47,353 nt of DNA, from the NCBI GenBank assembly GCA_949840935.1, contig CATKXX010000022.1:1-47353 (forward strand), given 5' to 3'. The position numbers were made by a program, and so were the translations under genes. Within the stretch, counting starts at the first letter, position 1; every line of letters begins with the position of its first letter. The DNA is from an uncultured Acetatifactor sp. (lineage in GTDB: Bacteria; Bacillota; Clostridia; Lachnospirales; Lachnospiraceae). Of the stretch, positions 1-8,495 are shown piece after piece. Below the pieces are notes generated by a model. The model was not told where the DNA came from, searched no databases, and saw only the letters and a program-made list of their open reading frames with translations.

Positions 1-5
1 ACAGC

Positions 6-25
6 AGATAAATCGCTATTTATCT
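6..25. repeat. 8-bp perfect inverted repeat at window start
   Basis: AGATAAAT, four bases, ATTTATCT. A short perfect hairpin in phage-derived DNA ahead of the first gene. No function can be assigned. Confidence 0.4.
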
Positions 26-53
26 CATCAACTGATATGGATTTGAAAATACA

Positions 54-77
54 GGCCCCCAGGGGTCTTTATTTTAT
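54..77 (+). terminator. candidate terminator in prophage
   Basis: A short GC stem (GGCCC/GGGTC with a four-base loop) is followed by TTTATTTTAT. It would end transcription of a phage gene lying left of the window, just before the Shine-Dalgarno of the next gene. Confidence 0.45.
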
Positions 78-108
78 ACAAAAATTAAGAAAAAAGGAGG
101 TCATTGCT

Positions 109-510
109 ATGAGCAAAGACAACAAAGACAAACTGGTACTGGCAGACGGTACCACAATCACCCTGGAATCATCCCAGGGGATCTGGGCATTAAATGTCCA
201 TGCACAGGATAAGGCTACGGCCTGCGCCCTGTGGGAAAAAATCACAAAGGAGAACCTGGAGCAGGTCACGATCAAGAATTCCGAGGGTGAGACCACGGGA
301 AATTATTCCGATATGGTTCTGGATCACATCACAGGTAAGGATAACCTTGACGGGACTATCCAAATTACATTCAGTTTGCGCAATAAAACGACTGAGGAAT
401 TGCTGACGGAAAGGGTCTCTATGCTGGAAGCAGGGCAGCAGACCCAGGACGCGGCAATCGGCGACCTGGGACAGGCAGTATCCGACATGGCGGAAGGAGG
501 TACACAGTAA
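109..510 (+). CDS. hypothetical phage protein, tail/lysis region
   Basis: A 133-residue protein I do not recognise as a named family. The start at 109 is chosen because AAAAAGGAGG ends 8 bases upstream; an in-frame ATG at 37 has no ribosome site. It is soluble, with no signal peptide or membrane segment. The N-terminal part is mixed and looks beta-rich, and the C-terminal 30 residues (from about ERVSMLEAG) look like a short coiled coil. It lies directly upstream of a small phage ORF, a holin and an endolysin, which suggests a late structural or tail-associated protein. The stop codon overlaps the next start (TAATG), indicating translational coupling. Confidence 0.7.
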   Translation: MSKDNKDKLVLADGTTITLESSQGIWALNVHAQDKATACALWEKITKENLEQVTIKNSEGETTGNYSDMVLDHITGKDNLDGTIQITFSLRNKTTEELLTERVSMLEAGQQTQDAAIGDLGQAVSDMAEGGTQ

Positions 511-638
511 TGGGAGCATTTTACGGGAAGAAGATCAGGGACGGGGAAACCAACCCCAGGACAGGGGCAGCCTGGAAACTGGGGGACGTCCCCTCTTTAT
601 GGAGGTCAAAAACAGACGATTGGCTGAGCGCAAATTAA
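510..638 (+). CDS. small conserved-looking phage protein (42 aa)
   Basis: A 42-residue ORF, ATG at 510 overlapping the previous stop as TAATG, with GGAGG 9 bases upstream. It is rich in Trp, Gly and charged residues (YGKKIRDGETNP near the N-terminus, DVPSLWRSKTDDWL near the C-terminus). This compact composition and its position just before a holin match the tiny proteins found between tail fibre and lysis genes of Clostridia prophages. The position resembles that of XkdX-like proteins, but the sequence does not match XkdX as I know it. Function unknown. Confidence 0.6.
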   Translation: MGAFYGKKIRDGETNPRTGAAWKLGDVPSLWRSKTDDWLSAN

Positions 639-653
639 AAGCCATGATCGTTG

Positions 654-697
654 AGGCACCTGCATGATGCTATATAGGCGTCATCAGGTGCCTTATA
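654..697 (+). terminator. hairpin between tail-region ORFs and holin
   Basis: AGGCACCT at 654-661 pairs with AGGTGCCT at 686-693, with further pairing inside (ATGA/TCAT). It is followed only by TTAT, so it is either a weak terminator or a processing hairpin that separates the structural from the lysis genes. Confidence 0.4.
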
Positions 698-721
698 CGC
701 AATATAGAAAGGATGAAGAAA

Positions 722-1153
722 ATGAAAATGAAACTTTTAACTTTTATCGGCCTGCTGGGAAGCGGGATTGCTTCCCTGTTCGGGGGCTGGGACGCCGCCC
801 TTGCCACCCTTATGATCTTCATGGGGGTGGATTATGTGACTGGCCTGATCGTGGCGGGCGTCTTCCATGCCAGTAGTAAGACCAAGACGGGGACGCTGGA
901 GAGCCATGCCGGGTGGAAAGGGCTTTGTAAAAAGGGCGTGTCCCTTATGGTGGTGCTGGTGGCCTGCCGCCTTGACCTGGTCATGGGATCCAACTTTATC
1001 CGGGATGCCGTAGTGATCGCGTTTATAGGTAATGAGACGATATCCATCATTGAAAATGCAGGGCTTATGGGGATCCCTATCCCGGCAGTCATCACAAAGG
1101 CTATCGAGGTACTGAAGAACAAGGCAGAAGACGGGGGGAATAGGACAGAATAA
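722..1153 (+). CDS. phage holin family protein
   Basis: Predicted holin of the phage_holin_4 (toxin secretion/phage lysis holin) type. It inserts in the cytoplasmic membrane and times release of the endolysin. The start at 722 is preferred over 713 because AGAAAGGA then lies 8 bases upstream. The 143-residue product has a hydrophobic N-terminus (LLTFIGLLGSGIASLFGG), then LATLMIFMGVDYVTGLIVAG, a motif typical of this family, and a further hydrophobic stretch around VSLMVVLVAC. The C-terminus is charged (KNKAEDGGNRTE), as usual for holins. The endolysin follows after about 75 bases. Confidence 0.9.
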   Translation: MKMKLLTFIGLLGSGIASLFGGWDAALATLMIFMGVDYVTGLIVAGVFHASSKTKTGTLESHAGWKGLCKKGVSLMVVLVACRLDLVMGSNFIRDAVVIAFIGNETISIIENAGLMGIPIPAVITKAIEVLKNKAEDGGNRTE

Positions 1154-1165
1154 GGTAGCAATATT

Positions 1166-1211
1166 CCAGGCACCATGGGAGACCGTGGGCGCCTGGTTGC
1201 ACCGGTGCAAC
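1166..1211. repeat. two palindromes between holin and endolysin
   Basis: CCAGGC at 1166-1171 pairs with GCCTGG at 1191-1196, and overlapping its end is a perfect 16-base palindrome, GTTGCACCGGTGCAAC, at 1196-1211. It sits just upstream of the endolysin ribosome site and could be an RNA hairpin or a protein-binding site. Function unknown. Confidence 0.45.
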
Positions 1212-1227
1212 ATCAGGGAGGGAATAT

Positions 1228-2244
1228 ATGGACAAAAAAATATTGTTTGAAGGCCCGGATCTGTCATACCATAACGGGGCTGTAAATATCAAGCAGATGA
1301 GGGACAATGGGTACAGGCGCATCGGGATCCGCGCCGGATACGGGAAGGACAACGTGGATCAGAGGTATGTGCCCAACGCCCAGGCGTGTCATAACCTGGG
1401 CGTGGATGTGCTGCTCTACTGGTTTTCCTATGCATATACAGTGGAGATGGCCGCGGCGGAAGCAGGGTATGCCATAGCACAGGCAAAAAAATTCTGGAAG
1501 AAGTGTCCCATTGCATTTGACTTTGAGTATGATTCTGTTAATTATGCCCGTAAAAAGGGCGTGGCTATCACAAAGCAGCTGGCTACGGATATGGCGGTCG
1601 CATTCCTGCGGGCAGTAAGGGCAGCAGGCTACATCCCGGTTGTCTACACTAACCGGGATTACATGCACAATTATTTTGACCTTCAGAGGATCATGGCGGA
1701 AATCGGAGAGGTATACGTATGGTATGCCAGGTACACATCCACGCTTCCGGCCAGCGAGGCGGAGGCTGCGGATATCTGGCAGTATACATCTAACGGACGG
1801 ATTCCCGGGGTGGCGGGAAATGTGGATCTGAACCGATTCTACACCGATCTTAATGACGGAAAGACCGAAATCACAGACAGGGAAGAAAAGTGCAATATCA
1901 ACATCCTGGACTTCCAGAAAGCAGCAAATGCGGACGGGTATCGGGATGCAGACGGTCGCAGGCTTGCAGAGGACGGCATTGACGGTTCCAAGACCCAGTA
2001 TGTCAGGAAGCAGATCAGCCTCAGGGCTAAACGGGCAGGATTGAGCTGGAAAATAGGTTCTCGCGGAAATATAGTCTCATGGTGGCAGCGGCGCTGTAAC
2101 GAGATACTGGGCCATGCTCAGAATGTAGATGGGCTGTATGGAAAAATTACCAGATCGGAGACGATCGCGCTGCAGGAGCGCCTGAACCTGGCACAGGACG
2201 GGATAGCCGGGTACAACAGCATCCAGGCAGTGTTCTACAATTAA
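1228..2244 (+). CDS. GH25 phage endolysin (lysozyme)
   Basis: A 338-residue glycoside hydrolase family 25 muramidase that cleaves the MurNAc-GlcNAc bond of peptidoglycan to release phage. The catalytic barrel covers residues 1-210. D11 (GPDLSYHNG) and D98/E100 (AFDFEYD) are the family's acidic residues, and the segment ending GNVDLNRF is typical of the last strand. Residues 225-338 form a C-terminal region resembling a peptidoglycan-binding domain (FQKAANADGY, EDGIDG, VDGLYGKIT, LAQDGIAG), as in other Clostridia prophage endolysins. There is no signal peptide, consistent with holin-dependent export. GGGAGGG precedes the ATG. Confidence 0.95.
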   Translation: MDKKILFEGPDLSYHNGAVNIKQMRDNGYRRIGIRAGYGKDNVDQRYVPNAQACHNLGVDVLLYWFSYAYTVEMAAAEAGYAIAQAKKFWKKCPIAFDFEYDSVNYARKKGVAITKQLATDMAVAFLRAVRAAGYIPVVYTNRDYMHNYFDLQRIMAEIGEVYVWYARYTSTLPASEAEAADIWQYTSNGRIPGVAGNVDLNRFYTDLNDGKTEITDREEKCNINILDFQKAANADGYRDADGRRLAEDGIDGSKTQYVRKQISLRAKRAGLSWKIGSRGNIVSWWQRRCNEILGHAQNVDGLYGKITRSETIALQERLNLAQDGIAGYNSIQAVFYN

Positions 2245-2249
2245 TGGGA

Positions 2250-2281
2250 GGGCAGACGGGATATATTCTGCCTGCCCTTTG
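2250..2281 (+). terminator. terminator after endolysin
   Basis: GGGCAG at 2250-2255 pairs with CTGCCC at 2272-2277, followed by TTT. It closes the phage late operon. Confidence 0.55.
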
Positions 2282-2341
2282 CTTATTGGTTGTTGAGCGG
2301 TCTGCGTGAGCCCTGTCCTTAGTTACATATAACATACACGG

Positions 2342-2346
2342 TGATA
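2342..2346. other. inferred prophage/chromosome junction (att-like)
   Basis: Reading the GH18 remnant backwards, codons stay recognisable (YTYGPPMAV) to about 2345 and are then interrupted by TGA at 2342-2344. In the intact family one expects Trp-Gly before Tyr here. Phage late genes end about 100 bases to the left. The simplest reading is that this is the right attachment junction. The exact core cannot be set without the left junction. Confidence 0.5.
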
Positions 2347-2770
2347 TACCTACGGGCCGCCCATGGCCGTAGCCCCCCTGAATCAGGTGCGCAGGGTGGT
2401 AGAGTATGCGCTGACCCAGATTCCAGCGGAGAAGATTGATCTGGGGATTCCGAATTATGGTTACGACTGGCCGCTTCCCTATGAAAGAGGCGTGACCAGA
2501 GCCGTCACCGTCAACAATGTCCAGGCAGTGCAGATTGCGGTGGAACACGGGGCGGAAATCCGGTTTGATCCGGTGGCCCAGAGCCCTTATTTTAATTATA
2601 CGGAAAACGGTGTGGAGCATGAGGTGTGGTTTGAGGATGTACGAAGCCTGCAGGCGAAATTTGACCTGATTGAGATCTATCATCTGCGGGGCTGTGGTTA
2701 CTGGCAGATCATGCAATGGTTCAGGGCAAACTGGCTGTTGCTTTACAGTCGGTTTTATATCATGAAATAG
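2345..2770 (+). pseudogene. 3' fragment of GH18 spore cortex hydrolase (YaaH/SleL-like), split by prophage
   Basis: The reading frame encodes the last ~140 residues of a glycoside hydrolase family 18 protein of the YaaH/SleL type, which processes spore cortex fragments during germination. Characteristic stretches are YTYGPPMAVAPLNQVRR, LGIPNYGYDWPLPY, GAEIRFD, HEVWFED and LRGCGYWQIMQWF. The N-terminal LysM and barrel segments are missing, and the frame is stopped upstream by TGA at 2342. There is no ribosome site for the internal ATG at 2363, so it is unlikely to be expressed alone. The C-terminus looks complete, so the 5' part should lie at the other end of the prophage, outside the window. 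Confidence 0.8.
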
Positions 2771-2789
2771 GCTTTCCTGCGTGAGGACA

Positions 2790-2863
2790 CCGGCGAATGT
2801 ATACAACCCGGCTTTGCTGCAGACGGCAATGCTTCTGTGGAATTCGCCGGAATCCGAATTTTT
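2790..2863 (+). terminator. candidate hairpins downstream of GH18 remnant
   Basis: AATTCG at 2841-2846 pairs with CGAATT at 2855-2860 and is followed by TTT, a small terminator-like hairpin. A competing pairing joins CCGGCGAAT at 2790-2798 with ATTCGCCGG at 2842-2850. Either may end the GH18 transcript. Confidence 0.35.
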
Positions 2864-2875
2864 GGCAAAATTTAG

Positions 2876-2905
2876 TTGAAATGAGCTGTCAAAATATAGT
2901 ATAAT
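2876..2905 (+). promoter_or_regulatory. promoter for chemotaxis receptor gene
   Basis: TTGAAA at 2876 and TATAAT at 2900 with an 18-base spacer: a sigma-A type promoter 60 bases upstream of the methyl-accepting protein. No sigma-D (flagellar) motif is seen. Confidence 0.6.
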
Positions 2906-2964
2906 TAATTTCATATATGACGTAAATACAGCAGGGACAGTATAGTATAGCAGGAGGAAATGAT

Positions 2965-5055
2965 ATGAAATCAATTAAAACAAAGCTTACATTGTGCATT
3001 TTACTGTGTACTTTTCTGGCAGCAGGTATTACGGAGCTGGCATCCATCCAGGTGACCAGGCAGGCAACGGACGATTTCGCCGAGCAGACCATGAAAATGG
3101 AAGCTCAGAACAAGACCATAGAGCTGAACGGGTGGATTGCGTGTGTGGAACAGTCGGTTGATACTCTGAGCACTTATGTATTGGATGAAATGGATGTCGA
3201 TGCATTCTTCAGGGATAAGTCATATGCTGACAAGTTTACGGAGCAGGTGGAATCCATTATAGAGGATTTCGCGATACATACAGACGGAGCGATCACTGCT
3301 TACATCCGTTATAACCCCGATTATTCCAATCCGACCTCGGGTTACTTCCTGATGCGGAATTCCCTGAAGGAGGATTTTTACACGGTGGAGCCCACGGACT
3401 TTTCCATGTTTGAGCCTACGGACTATGCCCATGTGGGATGGTACTATCTCCCGGTTGAGAATGGGGAGCCGCTCTGGATGTCCCCCTACCTGAACGAGAA
3501 TGTCAATGTGTACATGATTTCTTATGTGGTGCCGCTCTATGCGGAGGATGGGACTTCTATCGGGATCATCGGCATGGACATTGACTTTGACCAGGTAACC
3601 AATATGGTAGATGCAGTGGGCATCTATAAGACAGGATATGCCTTCCTGACAGATGCGGACGGCACGATCCTGCATCACAGGGAGCTGGAGCTGGGACAGG
3701 AGCTCGGCGGGCTGGGCGGTACAACGGCGGATATCGCCGCAAAGTTTGCAGCGGGAGAGGGAGAAGGCCAGCTTCTGGGATATACCTACAACAATACTGG
3801 AAAGCAGCTTGTATATACGACTCTGAATAATGAGATGAAATTCGTTCTCACGGCGCCTGATAAGGAGATTAACGCCACAACGAATACCCTGTTTGTAAAG
3901 GCGAGCACAGGCGGGCTGGTTGCCATTCTCTTTGCGGTGGTGGTGGGCCTGATCATCAGCCTGCTGATCGCGAAGCCTATCACAGCGCTGACAGAGGTAA
4001 TCGACAAGACTACAAAATTTGATTTTACGCCTACCCATAATGGAAAGATGCTTCAGCGCTATAAGGATGAAATCGGACAGATGGCTGCCAAGGTGCACGA
4101 GATGCGGCGGGCGCTGCGCGGGATGATCGGCGAGATCAATAATGCGGAGGATACGATTCAGTCCAGTGTGGATAACCTGGATCGTATTATGGCAGATAAC
4201 AATGCGCGTTCCCAGGATAATTCCGCAGCTACGCAGGAGATGGCTGCAGGCATCGAAATGGCTGCGAAGAACACAAAACAGATTGCCGACAATGTGGAGC
4301 ACGCAAAGCACAATGCAGAAAGCATTTATGCCCTGACAGAGGATGGCAGGGAAAAATCGAACCAGATTCTAGGCAGGGCGGAGGAGATTAAGAAGACTTC
4401 TGAGAGCTCCAGCAGCCAGGCGGTGAGAATGTATGAGGAGATTCGGGAGAAATCCGATAAGGCGATTGAGCAGTCCAAGGCGGCGGCAAAGATCAATGAG
4501 CTGACAGATGCTATCAAGAGTATTTCCAGCCAGACAAGTCTGCTTGCCCTGAACGCGAATATTGAGGCGGCAAGAGCCGGCGAAGCGGGGAGAGGCTTTG
4601 CGGTGGTAGCTACGGAAATTGGTTCCCTTGCAACCCAGACCTCCAAGGCTGTGGATGACATCAATGAAATTGTAGGTGCTGTAAATGTAGCAGTCAGAAG
4701 TATGACTGAATGCATGAACACCATGATTCAATTCCTGGAGAGCAAAGTAATCTCAGATTATGATGTATTTAAAAATTCCGGTGAGCAGTATCATGAGGAT
4801 GCTTCCGCTTATATGGAGCTGATGAATCAGATTAAGAGCTCCATAGAGGAGCTGGACAGCTATATCGCCAATATTGTGACATCTGTTGAGGACATTAATA
4901 CCACGATGAATCAGTCGGCGGAGGGAATCAATGTCATTGCCGAGAAATCCTCAAAGGTAGTGGAGAGCACTATGGAGGGATACGACAGGCTGAATGAGAG
5001 TAAAGAGTCCGTAAAGACGCTGGAGGCCATTACTGCCAGGTTTAAGCTGAAGTAA
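2965..5055 (+). CDS. methyl-accepting chemotaxis protein with dCache sensor
   Basis: A 696-residue transmembrane chemoreceptor. TM1 is at about 7-28. An extracellular double-Cache (dCache_1-like) domain covers 33-300, including a [17 protein letters not shown] segment and [12 protein letters not shown]2 is at about 313-335 ([20 protein letters not shown]), then a HAMP domain and the cytoplasmic signalling coiled coil with the conserved hairpin tip ([20 protein letters not shown]). It would couple ligand binding to CheA/CheW. The R-x-W-Y amino-acid motif is not intact (V-G-W-Y instead), so the ligand may not be an amino acid. There is no C-terminal CheR-tether pentapeptide. AGGAGGAAATGATATG fixes the start. 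Confidence 0.95.
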   Translation: MKSIKTKLTLCILLCTFLAAGITELASIQVTRQATDDFAEQTMKMEAQNKTIELNGWIACVEQSVDTLSTYVLDEMDVDAFFRDKSYADKFTEQVESIIEDFAIHTDGAITAYIRYNPDYSNPTSGYFLMRNSLKEDFYTVEPTDFSMFEPTDYAHVGWYYLPVENGEPLWMSPYLNENVNVYMISYVVPLYAEDGTSIGIIGMDIDFDQVTNMVDAVGIYKTGYAFLTDADGTILHHRELELGQELGGLGGTTADIAAKFAAGEGEGQLLGYTYNNTGKQLVYTTLNNEMKFVLTAPDKEINATTNTLFVKASTGGLVAILFAVVVGLIISLLIAKPITALTEVIDKTTKFDFTPTHNGKMLQRYKDEIGQMAAKVHEMRRALRGMIGEINNAEDTIQSSVDNLDRIMADNNARSQDNSAATQEMAAGIEMAAKNTKQIADNVEHAKHNAESIYALTEDGREKSNQILGRAEEIKKTSESSSSQAVRMYEEIREKSDKAIEQSKAAAKINELTDAIKSISSQTSLLALNANIEAARAGEAGRGFAVVATEIGSLATQTSKAVDDINEIVGAVNVAVRSMTECMNTMIQFLESKVISDYDVFKNSGEQYHEDASAYMELMNQIKSSIEELDSYIANIVTSVEDINTTMNQSAEGINVIAEKSSKVVESTMEGYDRLNESKESVKTLEAITARFKLK

Positions 5056-5083
5056 ACGGTTTTTGAAAGTTTAATGAGTAAAG

Positions 5084-5121
5084 AAAGCACCGGCTGCTGA
5101 CTGAGGGCAGCCGGTGCTTTT
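5084..5121 (+). terminator. strong terminator after chemoreceptor
   Basis: GCACCGGCTGC at 5087-5097 pairs perfectly with GCAGCCGGTGC at 5107-5117, followed by TTTT. With AAA on the left it can also act on the opposing strand, toward the end of metF. Confidence 0.9.
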
Positions 5122-5191
5122 GCGGTATGAGCAGAGTATGAAGCGTCTCTTTACAGCGGCCATGCCTGCAAGGGAAGATCATGGCCTGCAA

Positions 5192-6049
5192 TTACCTGTA
5201 AATGGCTTCCATTATCTCAGCAGCCATCCGGGGTTTGTTCATGGTATAGAGATGGATGTCATTGACGCCGTTTTCCTGGAGGTCTCGAATCTGCCTGATG
5301 GCGTAATCGATGCCGGCCTTGCGCATGTCATCAGGGTTGTCCCCGTAAGCGGCGAAAATATCTGCCAGAGCCTTGGGGATGGCGGAACCGGAGAGAGTCA
5401 CCGTTGTACCAATCTGCTTTGCCGTGGTAATGGGCATGATTCCCGCACAGACAGGGACTGTAATTCCTTTTTTCGCTGCTTTCTCCAGAAAACTGTAATA
5501 AAAGTCATTGTCGAAGAAAAGCTGGCTGATGAGAAATTCGGCCCCAGCCTCCTGTTTCTTTTTCAGATTGTTCAGATCCGCTTCCATGCTGAAGCTTTCA
5601 AAATGCTTCTCAGGATAGCAGGCGCCTGCCATATGTAAGTCCGTGTGCTCCTTCAGGAATAGCATCATATCGCTTGCATGGGCAAAATCCCGTGAGGCAA
5701 ACTGTTCGTCGCTCATATCCCTGGGACGGTCGCCGCGGAGGGCAAGGATGTGATTGACTTTCTGTTCCTTTAAAGCCTCACAGACCTGGAGCAGCTGTTC
5801 CTTTTTATTTCCCACGCAGGTCAGATGCGCCATGGCATCAATCCCCAGCCTGTTCTGTATGTAGGATGCAATCTCCACGGTTTTACCGGAACGGCTTCCC
5901 CCGGCGCCATATGTGACGCTGATGAAATCGGGCTTCAGCAGGGCCATTTTGTCCAATATTTCAAAAGCCTTTTCAAATTCCCCATCCTTTTTGGGGGGGA
6001 AGACTTCGAAAGAAATACTTTTTTTATTTTCAAAAATATCCTTGATCAT
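5192..6049 (-). CDS. metF: methylenetetrahydrofolate reductase
   Basis: A 285-residue FAD-dependent MTHFR that reduces 5,10-methylene-THF to 5-methyl-THF for methionine synthesis or one-carbon flow. It shows FEVFPPKK near residue 14, SVTYGAGGS, LALRGDRP, the Ala-Gly-Ala-Cys-Tyr-Pro-Glu segment, and QLFFDND near the middle. The start ATG at 6049 (MIKDIF) is preferred over an in-frame ATG at 6106: AGGAAAGG lies 11 bases upstream, and the extra 19 residues come from a GC-rich palindrome. Length fits the family. It is transcribed alone, convergent with the chemoreceptor and divergent from the MoxR gene. Confidence 0.95.
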   Translation of the reverse strand: MIKDIFENKKSISFEVFPPKKDGEFEKAFEILDKMALLKPDFISVTYGAGGSRSGKTVEIASYIQNRLGIDAMAHLTCVGNKKEQLLQVCEALKEQKVNHILALRGDRPRDMSDEQFASRDFAHASDMMLFLKEHTDLHMAGACYPEKHFESFSMEADLNNLKKKQEAGAEFLISQLFFDNDFYYSFLEKAAKKGITVPVCAGIMPITTAKQIGTTVTLSGSAIPKALADIFAAYGDNPDDMRKAGIDYAIRQIRDLQENGVNDIHLYTMNKPRMAAEIMEAIYR

Positions 6050-6078
6050 GATGGCTGTTACCTTTCCTGTAAAGGGAA

Positions 6079-6109
6079 CCGGTGCTGGTAACGGTGTTCC
6101 CGGCACCGG
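6079..6109 (-). other. hairpin in metF 5' leader
   Basis: CCGGTGC at 6079-6085 pairs with GCACCGG at 6103-6109, just upstream of the metF ribosome site (6061-6068 on the minus strand). It could affect initiation. I see no match to a SAM riboswitch. Confidence 0.35.
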
Positions 6110-6134
6110 CTTCTCGTCTGCGGTATCCTTTACT

Positions 6135-6163
6135 TTGACTTTATAACAGGATTATGGTAACAT
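6135..6163 (+). promoter_or_regulatory. weak candidate promoter for MoxR gene
   Basis: TTGACT at 6135 and TAACAT at 6158 with a 17-base spacer, about 40 bases upstream of the MoxR start. The -10 is a weak match. Confidence 0.35.
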
Positions 6164-6201
6164 GAAACTGTATAAATTTCAAGGGAAAGGTGTGTGCAAA
6201 T

Positions 6202-7023
6202 ATGGAAATCCAGGGATTTCAGGGAACAGGGGAATATGTGGCAAGCGAGGAGCTTATGGCCAGCGTCAACATTGCCATTGCACTGAAAAAGCCGCTGCTG
6301 ATCAAGGGGGAGCCGGGGACGGGCAAGACCATGCTGGCGGAAGCGGTGGCAAAGTCTTTAAATAAGAAGCTGCTGATCTGGAATATTAAATCCACCACCA
6401 AAGCGCAGGAGGGACTGTATGTCTATGACACCATTCAGCGCCTCTATGACGGCCAGTTCGGCGAGGAAGGTGTGGATGACATCGCGCGTTACATTAAGCT
6501 GGGAAAGCTGGGGGAAGCTTTTGACAGCGAGGAACAGGTAGTCCTCCTGATCGATGAAATTGACAAGGCCGATCTGGAATTCCCCAACGACCTTCTCTGG
6601 GAGCTGGATCAGATGGAATTTTACATTCACGAGACGAAGCGCACTGTGAAGGCGAAGCACCGTCCTATCGTGATCATTACCTCCAACGCGGAGAAGGAGC
6701 TGCCTGACGCATTCCTGCGCCGCTGTATTTTCCATTATATTGATTTCCCGGATGAGGAGCTGATGGAGGAGATCGTGAGGGTGCATTTCCCTGATGTGGA
6801 GGCGAATCTGTTGAAAAATGCAATGGAGGTATTTTATAATATCAGGCTGATTCGGGATATCCGCAAGAAACCCAGCACTTCGGAGCTGATCGACTGGATC
6901 AACGCCCTGCAGATCGGAGGGATTTCCGCTGACAGGATCAAGAAGGAGCTGCCCTTTGTGGGCACGGTGGTGAAAAAGGACGAGGATCTGGAGCTGGTAC
7001 GGCAGGAGAAGGGGAATCTGTGA
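6202..7023 (+). CDS. MoxR-type AAA+ ATPase
   Basis: A 273-residue AAA+ ATPase of the MoxR/CbbQ group, thought to act as a chaperone that remodels a target together with a VWA-domain partner. Walker A is GEPGTGKT at residues 36-43; Walker B is VVLLIDEIDKAD; sensor 1 is VIITSNAEKELPDAFLRRC with the arginine finger. The ATG at 6202 (MEIQGF) has AAGGGAAAGG about 11 bases upstream; a GTG at 6190 is a less likely start. The VWA gene follows 232 bases later on the same strand, the usual partner arrangement. Confidence 0.9.
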   Translation: MEIQGFQGTGEYVASEELMASVNIAIALKKPLLIKGEPGTGKTMLAEAVAKSLNKKLLIWNIKSTTKAQEGLYVYDTIQRLYDGQFGEEGVDDIARYIKLGKLGEAFDSEEQVVLLIDEIDKADLEFPNDLLWELDQMEFYIHETKRTVKAKHRPIVIITSNAEKELPDAFLRRCIFHYIDFPDEELMEEIVRVHFPDVEANLLKNAMEVFYNIRLIRDIRKKPSTSELIDWINALQIGGISADRIKKELPFVGTVVKKDEDLELVRQEKGNL

Positions 7024-7255
7024 CTCCAAACCGGGGGAGCTGACGTGATATTATGGAGGAATCATTCATGAACCAGCTAATAAGGCAGGCCATTGAAATT
7101 CTGCAAAATTGCATATGAACCAACGACAGAGACGCTGGCTTGAAAGTGCCTTGGTGATGCTGTATCCGAAAGGACATAAATGACGAACCTGTCTGTCTGG
7201 TTCGGAAAGCTGCAAATAGGAAGATATAAAGGAAGATATCATAAGAGGACAGGAT
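7024..7255 (+). other. gene-free spacer between MoxR and VWA genes
   Basis: It contains only two tiny ORFs (21 and 22 codons at about 7051-7184), with no family resemblance and no composition typical of coding. No clear promoter or terminator is seen. The gap is unusual, because such gene pairs are normally a few bases apart. Confidence 0.4.
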
Positions 7256-8461
7256 ATGTTTACAAATTTCTTCAACACCCTTCGGGCAAAGGGATTAAGA
7301 GTGACCCTGGGAGAATTCCTGACCCTGCAGGAAGCGCTGGATCAGGGGCTGTGCGGCAGTTCCCTGACACAGTTTTACTATGTGGCGCGGATGATCCTGG
7401 TAAAGAGTGAGACGGATTTCGATAAATTTGACATGGCCTTTGACGAGTGTTTTCGACCCGCGGAAAAGGAGACGGAAGTAGGCAAAGAGATGCTTCGCTG
7501 GCTGGACAAGTCGGATATGCTGGAGCTGGCTCATGAGGAAGCCCGCGCCCATCTGAATCAGATGGAAGATCTCCAGGTGGACAAGGAGCAGGTGGAGGAA
7601 ACCTTCAAGCAGAGGCTGCGGGATCAGAACGAGGAGCACAATGGTGGAAGCTTCTGGATCGGTACCATGGGAAAGACCTCCTTTGGAAATATGGGTGGTA
7701 ATGTGGGCGGCGTCCGTGTGGGAGGGCAGACCGGCTACCAGTCTGCATTCTCCGTGGTAGGCGCCCGGAAATACCGGGATTTCCGGGATGACAGGGTGCT
7801 GGACAACCGGCAGTTCCAGCTGGCCTTCCGGAAGCTGCGGCAGTTTTCCAGCAGGCTGGACATTCCCGAGACGGAGCTTGACATCAACGGCACGGTGGAC
7901 AAGACCTGCAACAACGGCGGCTGTCTCCAGATCGTCATGCAGAAGCCCAGGAAAAATGCGGTGAAGCTGCTGCTTCTGATGGATTCCGGGGGAACCATGA
8001 TCCCCTTCAGCAGCCTGTTGAACGACCTGTTCCAGGCAGTGCACAAGTCCAATCACTATAAGGATGTGAAGACTTATTATTTCCACAACTGTATCTACAG
8101 TAAGCTGTACAAGACGCCGGAGTGTGAGAACGGCGACTGGATTGACACGGAGTGGATGTTCCGTAATGTGGACAGCGATTATAAGGTGATCATCGTGGGG
8201 GATGCGGCTATGGCTCCGGAGGAATTGTACTCCGACACAGGAAACTACAGGGGGCCAAACGGCGGATTGTCGGGTTACGAGTGGCTGAAGCTGGTAAAGA
8301 AGAAGTATAAAAAGGTAGTCTGGCTGAATCCCAAGATGGCTCCGGGGAGAGCCCCCTGGAGGGAAGCGGAGACGGCGGTGAAGGAGCTTTTCCCCATGTA
8401 TAAGCTGACTGTGGACGGGCTGAACCAGGCCATGACGAAGCTGATGGTGAATAAGGCTTAG
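7256..8461 (+). CDS. VWA (CoxE-like) domain protein
   Basis: A 401-residue protein with an N-terminal helical region and a C-terminal von Willebrand A/CoxE-like domain. The domain begins with LLLLMDSGGTM near residue 240, where canonical MIDAS would read DxSxS; here the serines are replaced by Gly/Thr, so metal binding may be weak. Residues 120-160 are Gly-rich (GGNVGGVRVGGQTG). The late VIIVGDAAM and SGYEWLKLVKKKYKKVVWLNP segments are typical of this family. It is probably the client or partner of the MoxR ATPase just upstream. Their substrate is not known. Confidence 0.85.
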   Translation: MFTNFFNTLRAKGLRVTLGEFLTLQEALDQGLCGSSLTQFYYVARMILVKSETDFDKFDMAFDECFRPAEKETEVGKEMLRWLDKSDMLELAHEEARAHLNQMEDLQVDKEQVEETFKQRLRDQNEEHNGGSFWIGTMGKTSFGNMGGNVGGVRVGGQTGYQSAFSVVGARKYRDFRDDRVLDNRQFQLAFRKLRQFSSRLDIPETELDINGTVDKTCNNGGCLQIVMQKPRKNAVKLLLLMDSGGTMIPFSSLLNDLFQAVHKSNHYKDVKTYYFHNCIYSKLYKTPECENGDWIDTEWMFRNVDSDYKVIIVGDAAMAPEELYSDTGNYRGPNGGLSGYEWLKLVKKKYKKVVWLNPKMAPGRAPWREAETAVKELFPMYKLTVDGLNQAMTKLMVNKA

Positions 8462-8495
8462 GGCAGTATTTTCAGTACAGGCAGGGGGATTCAGC

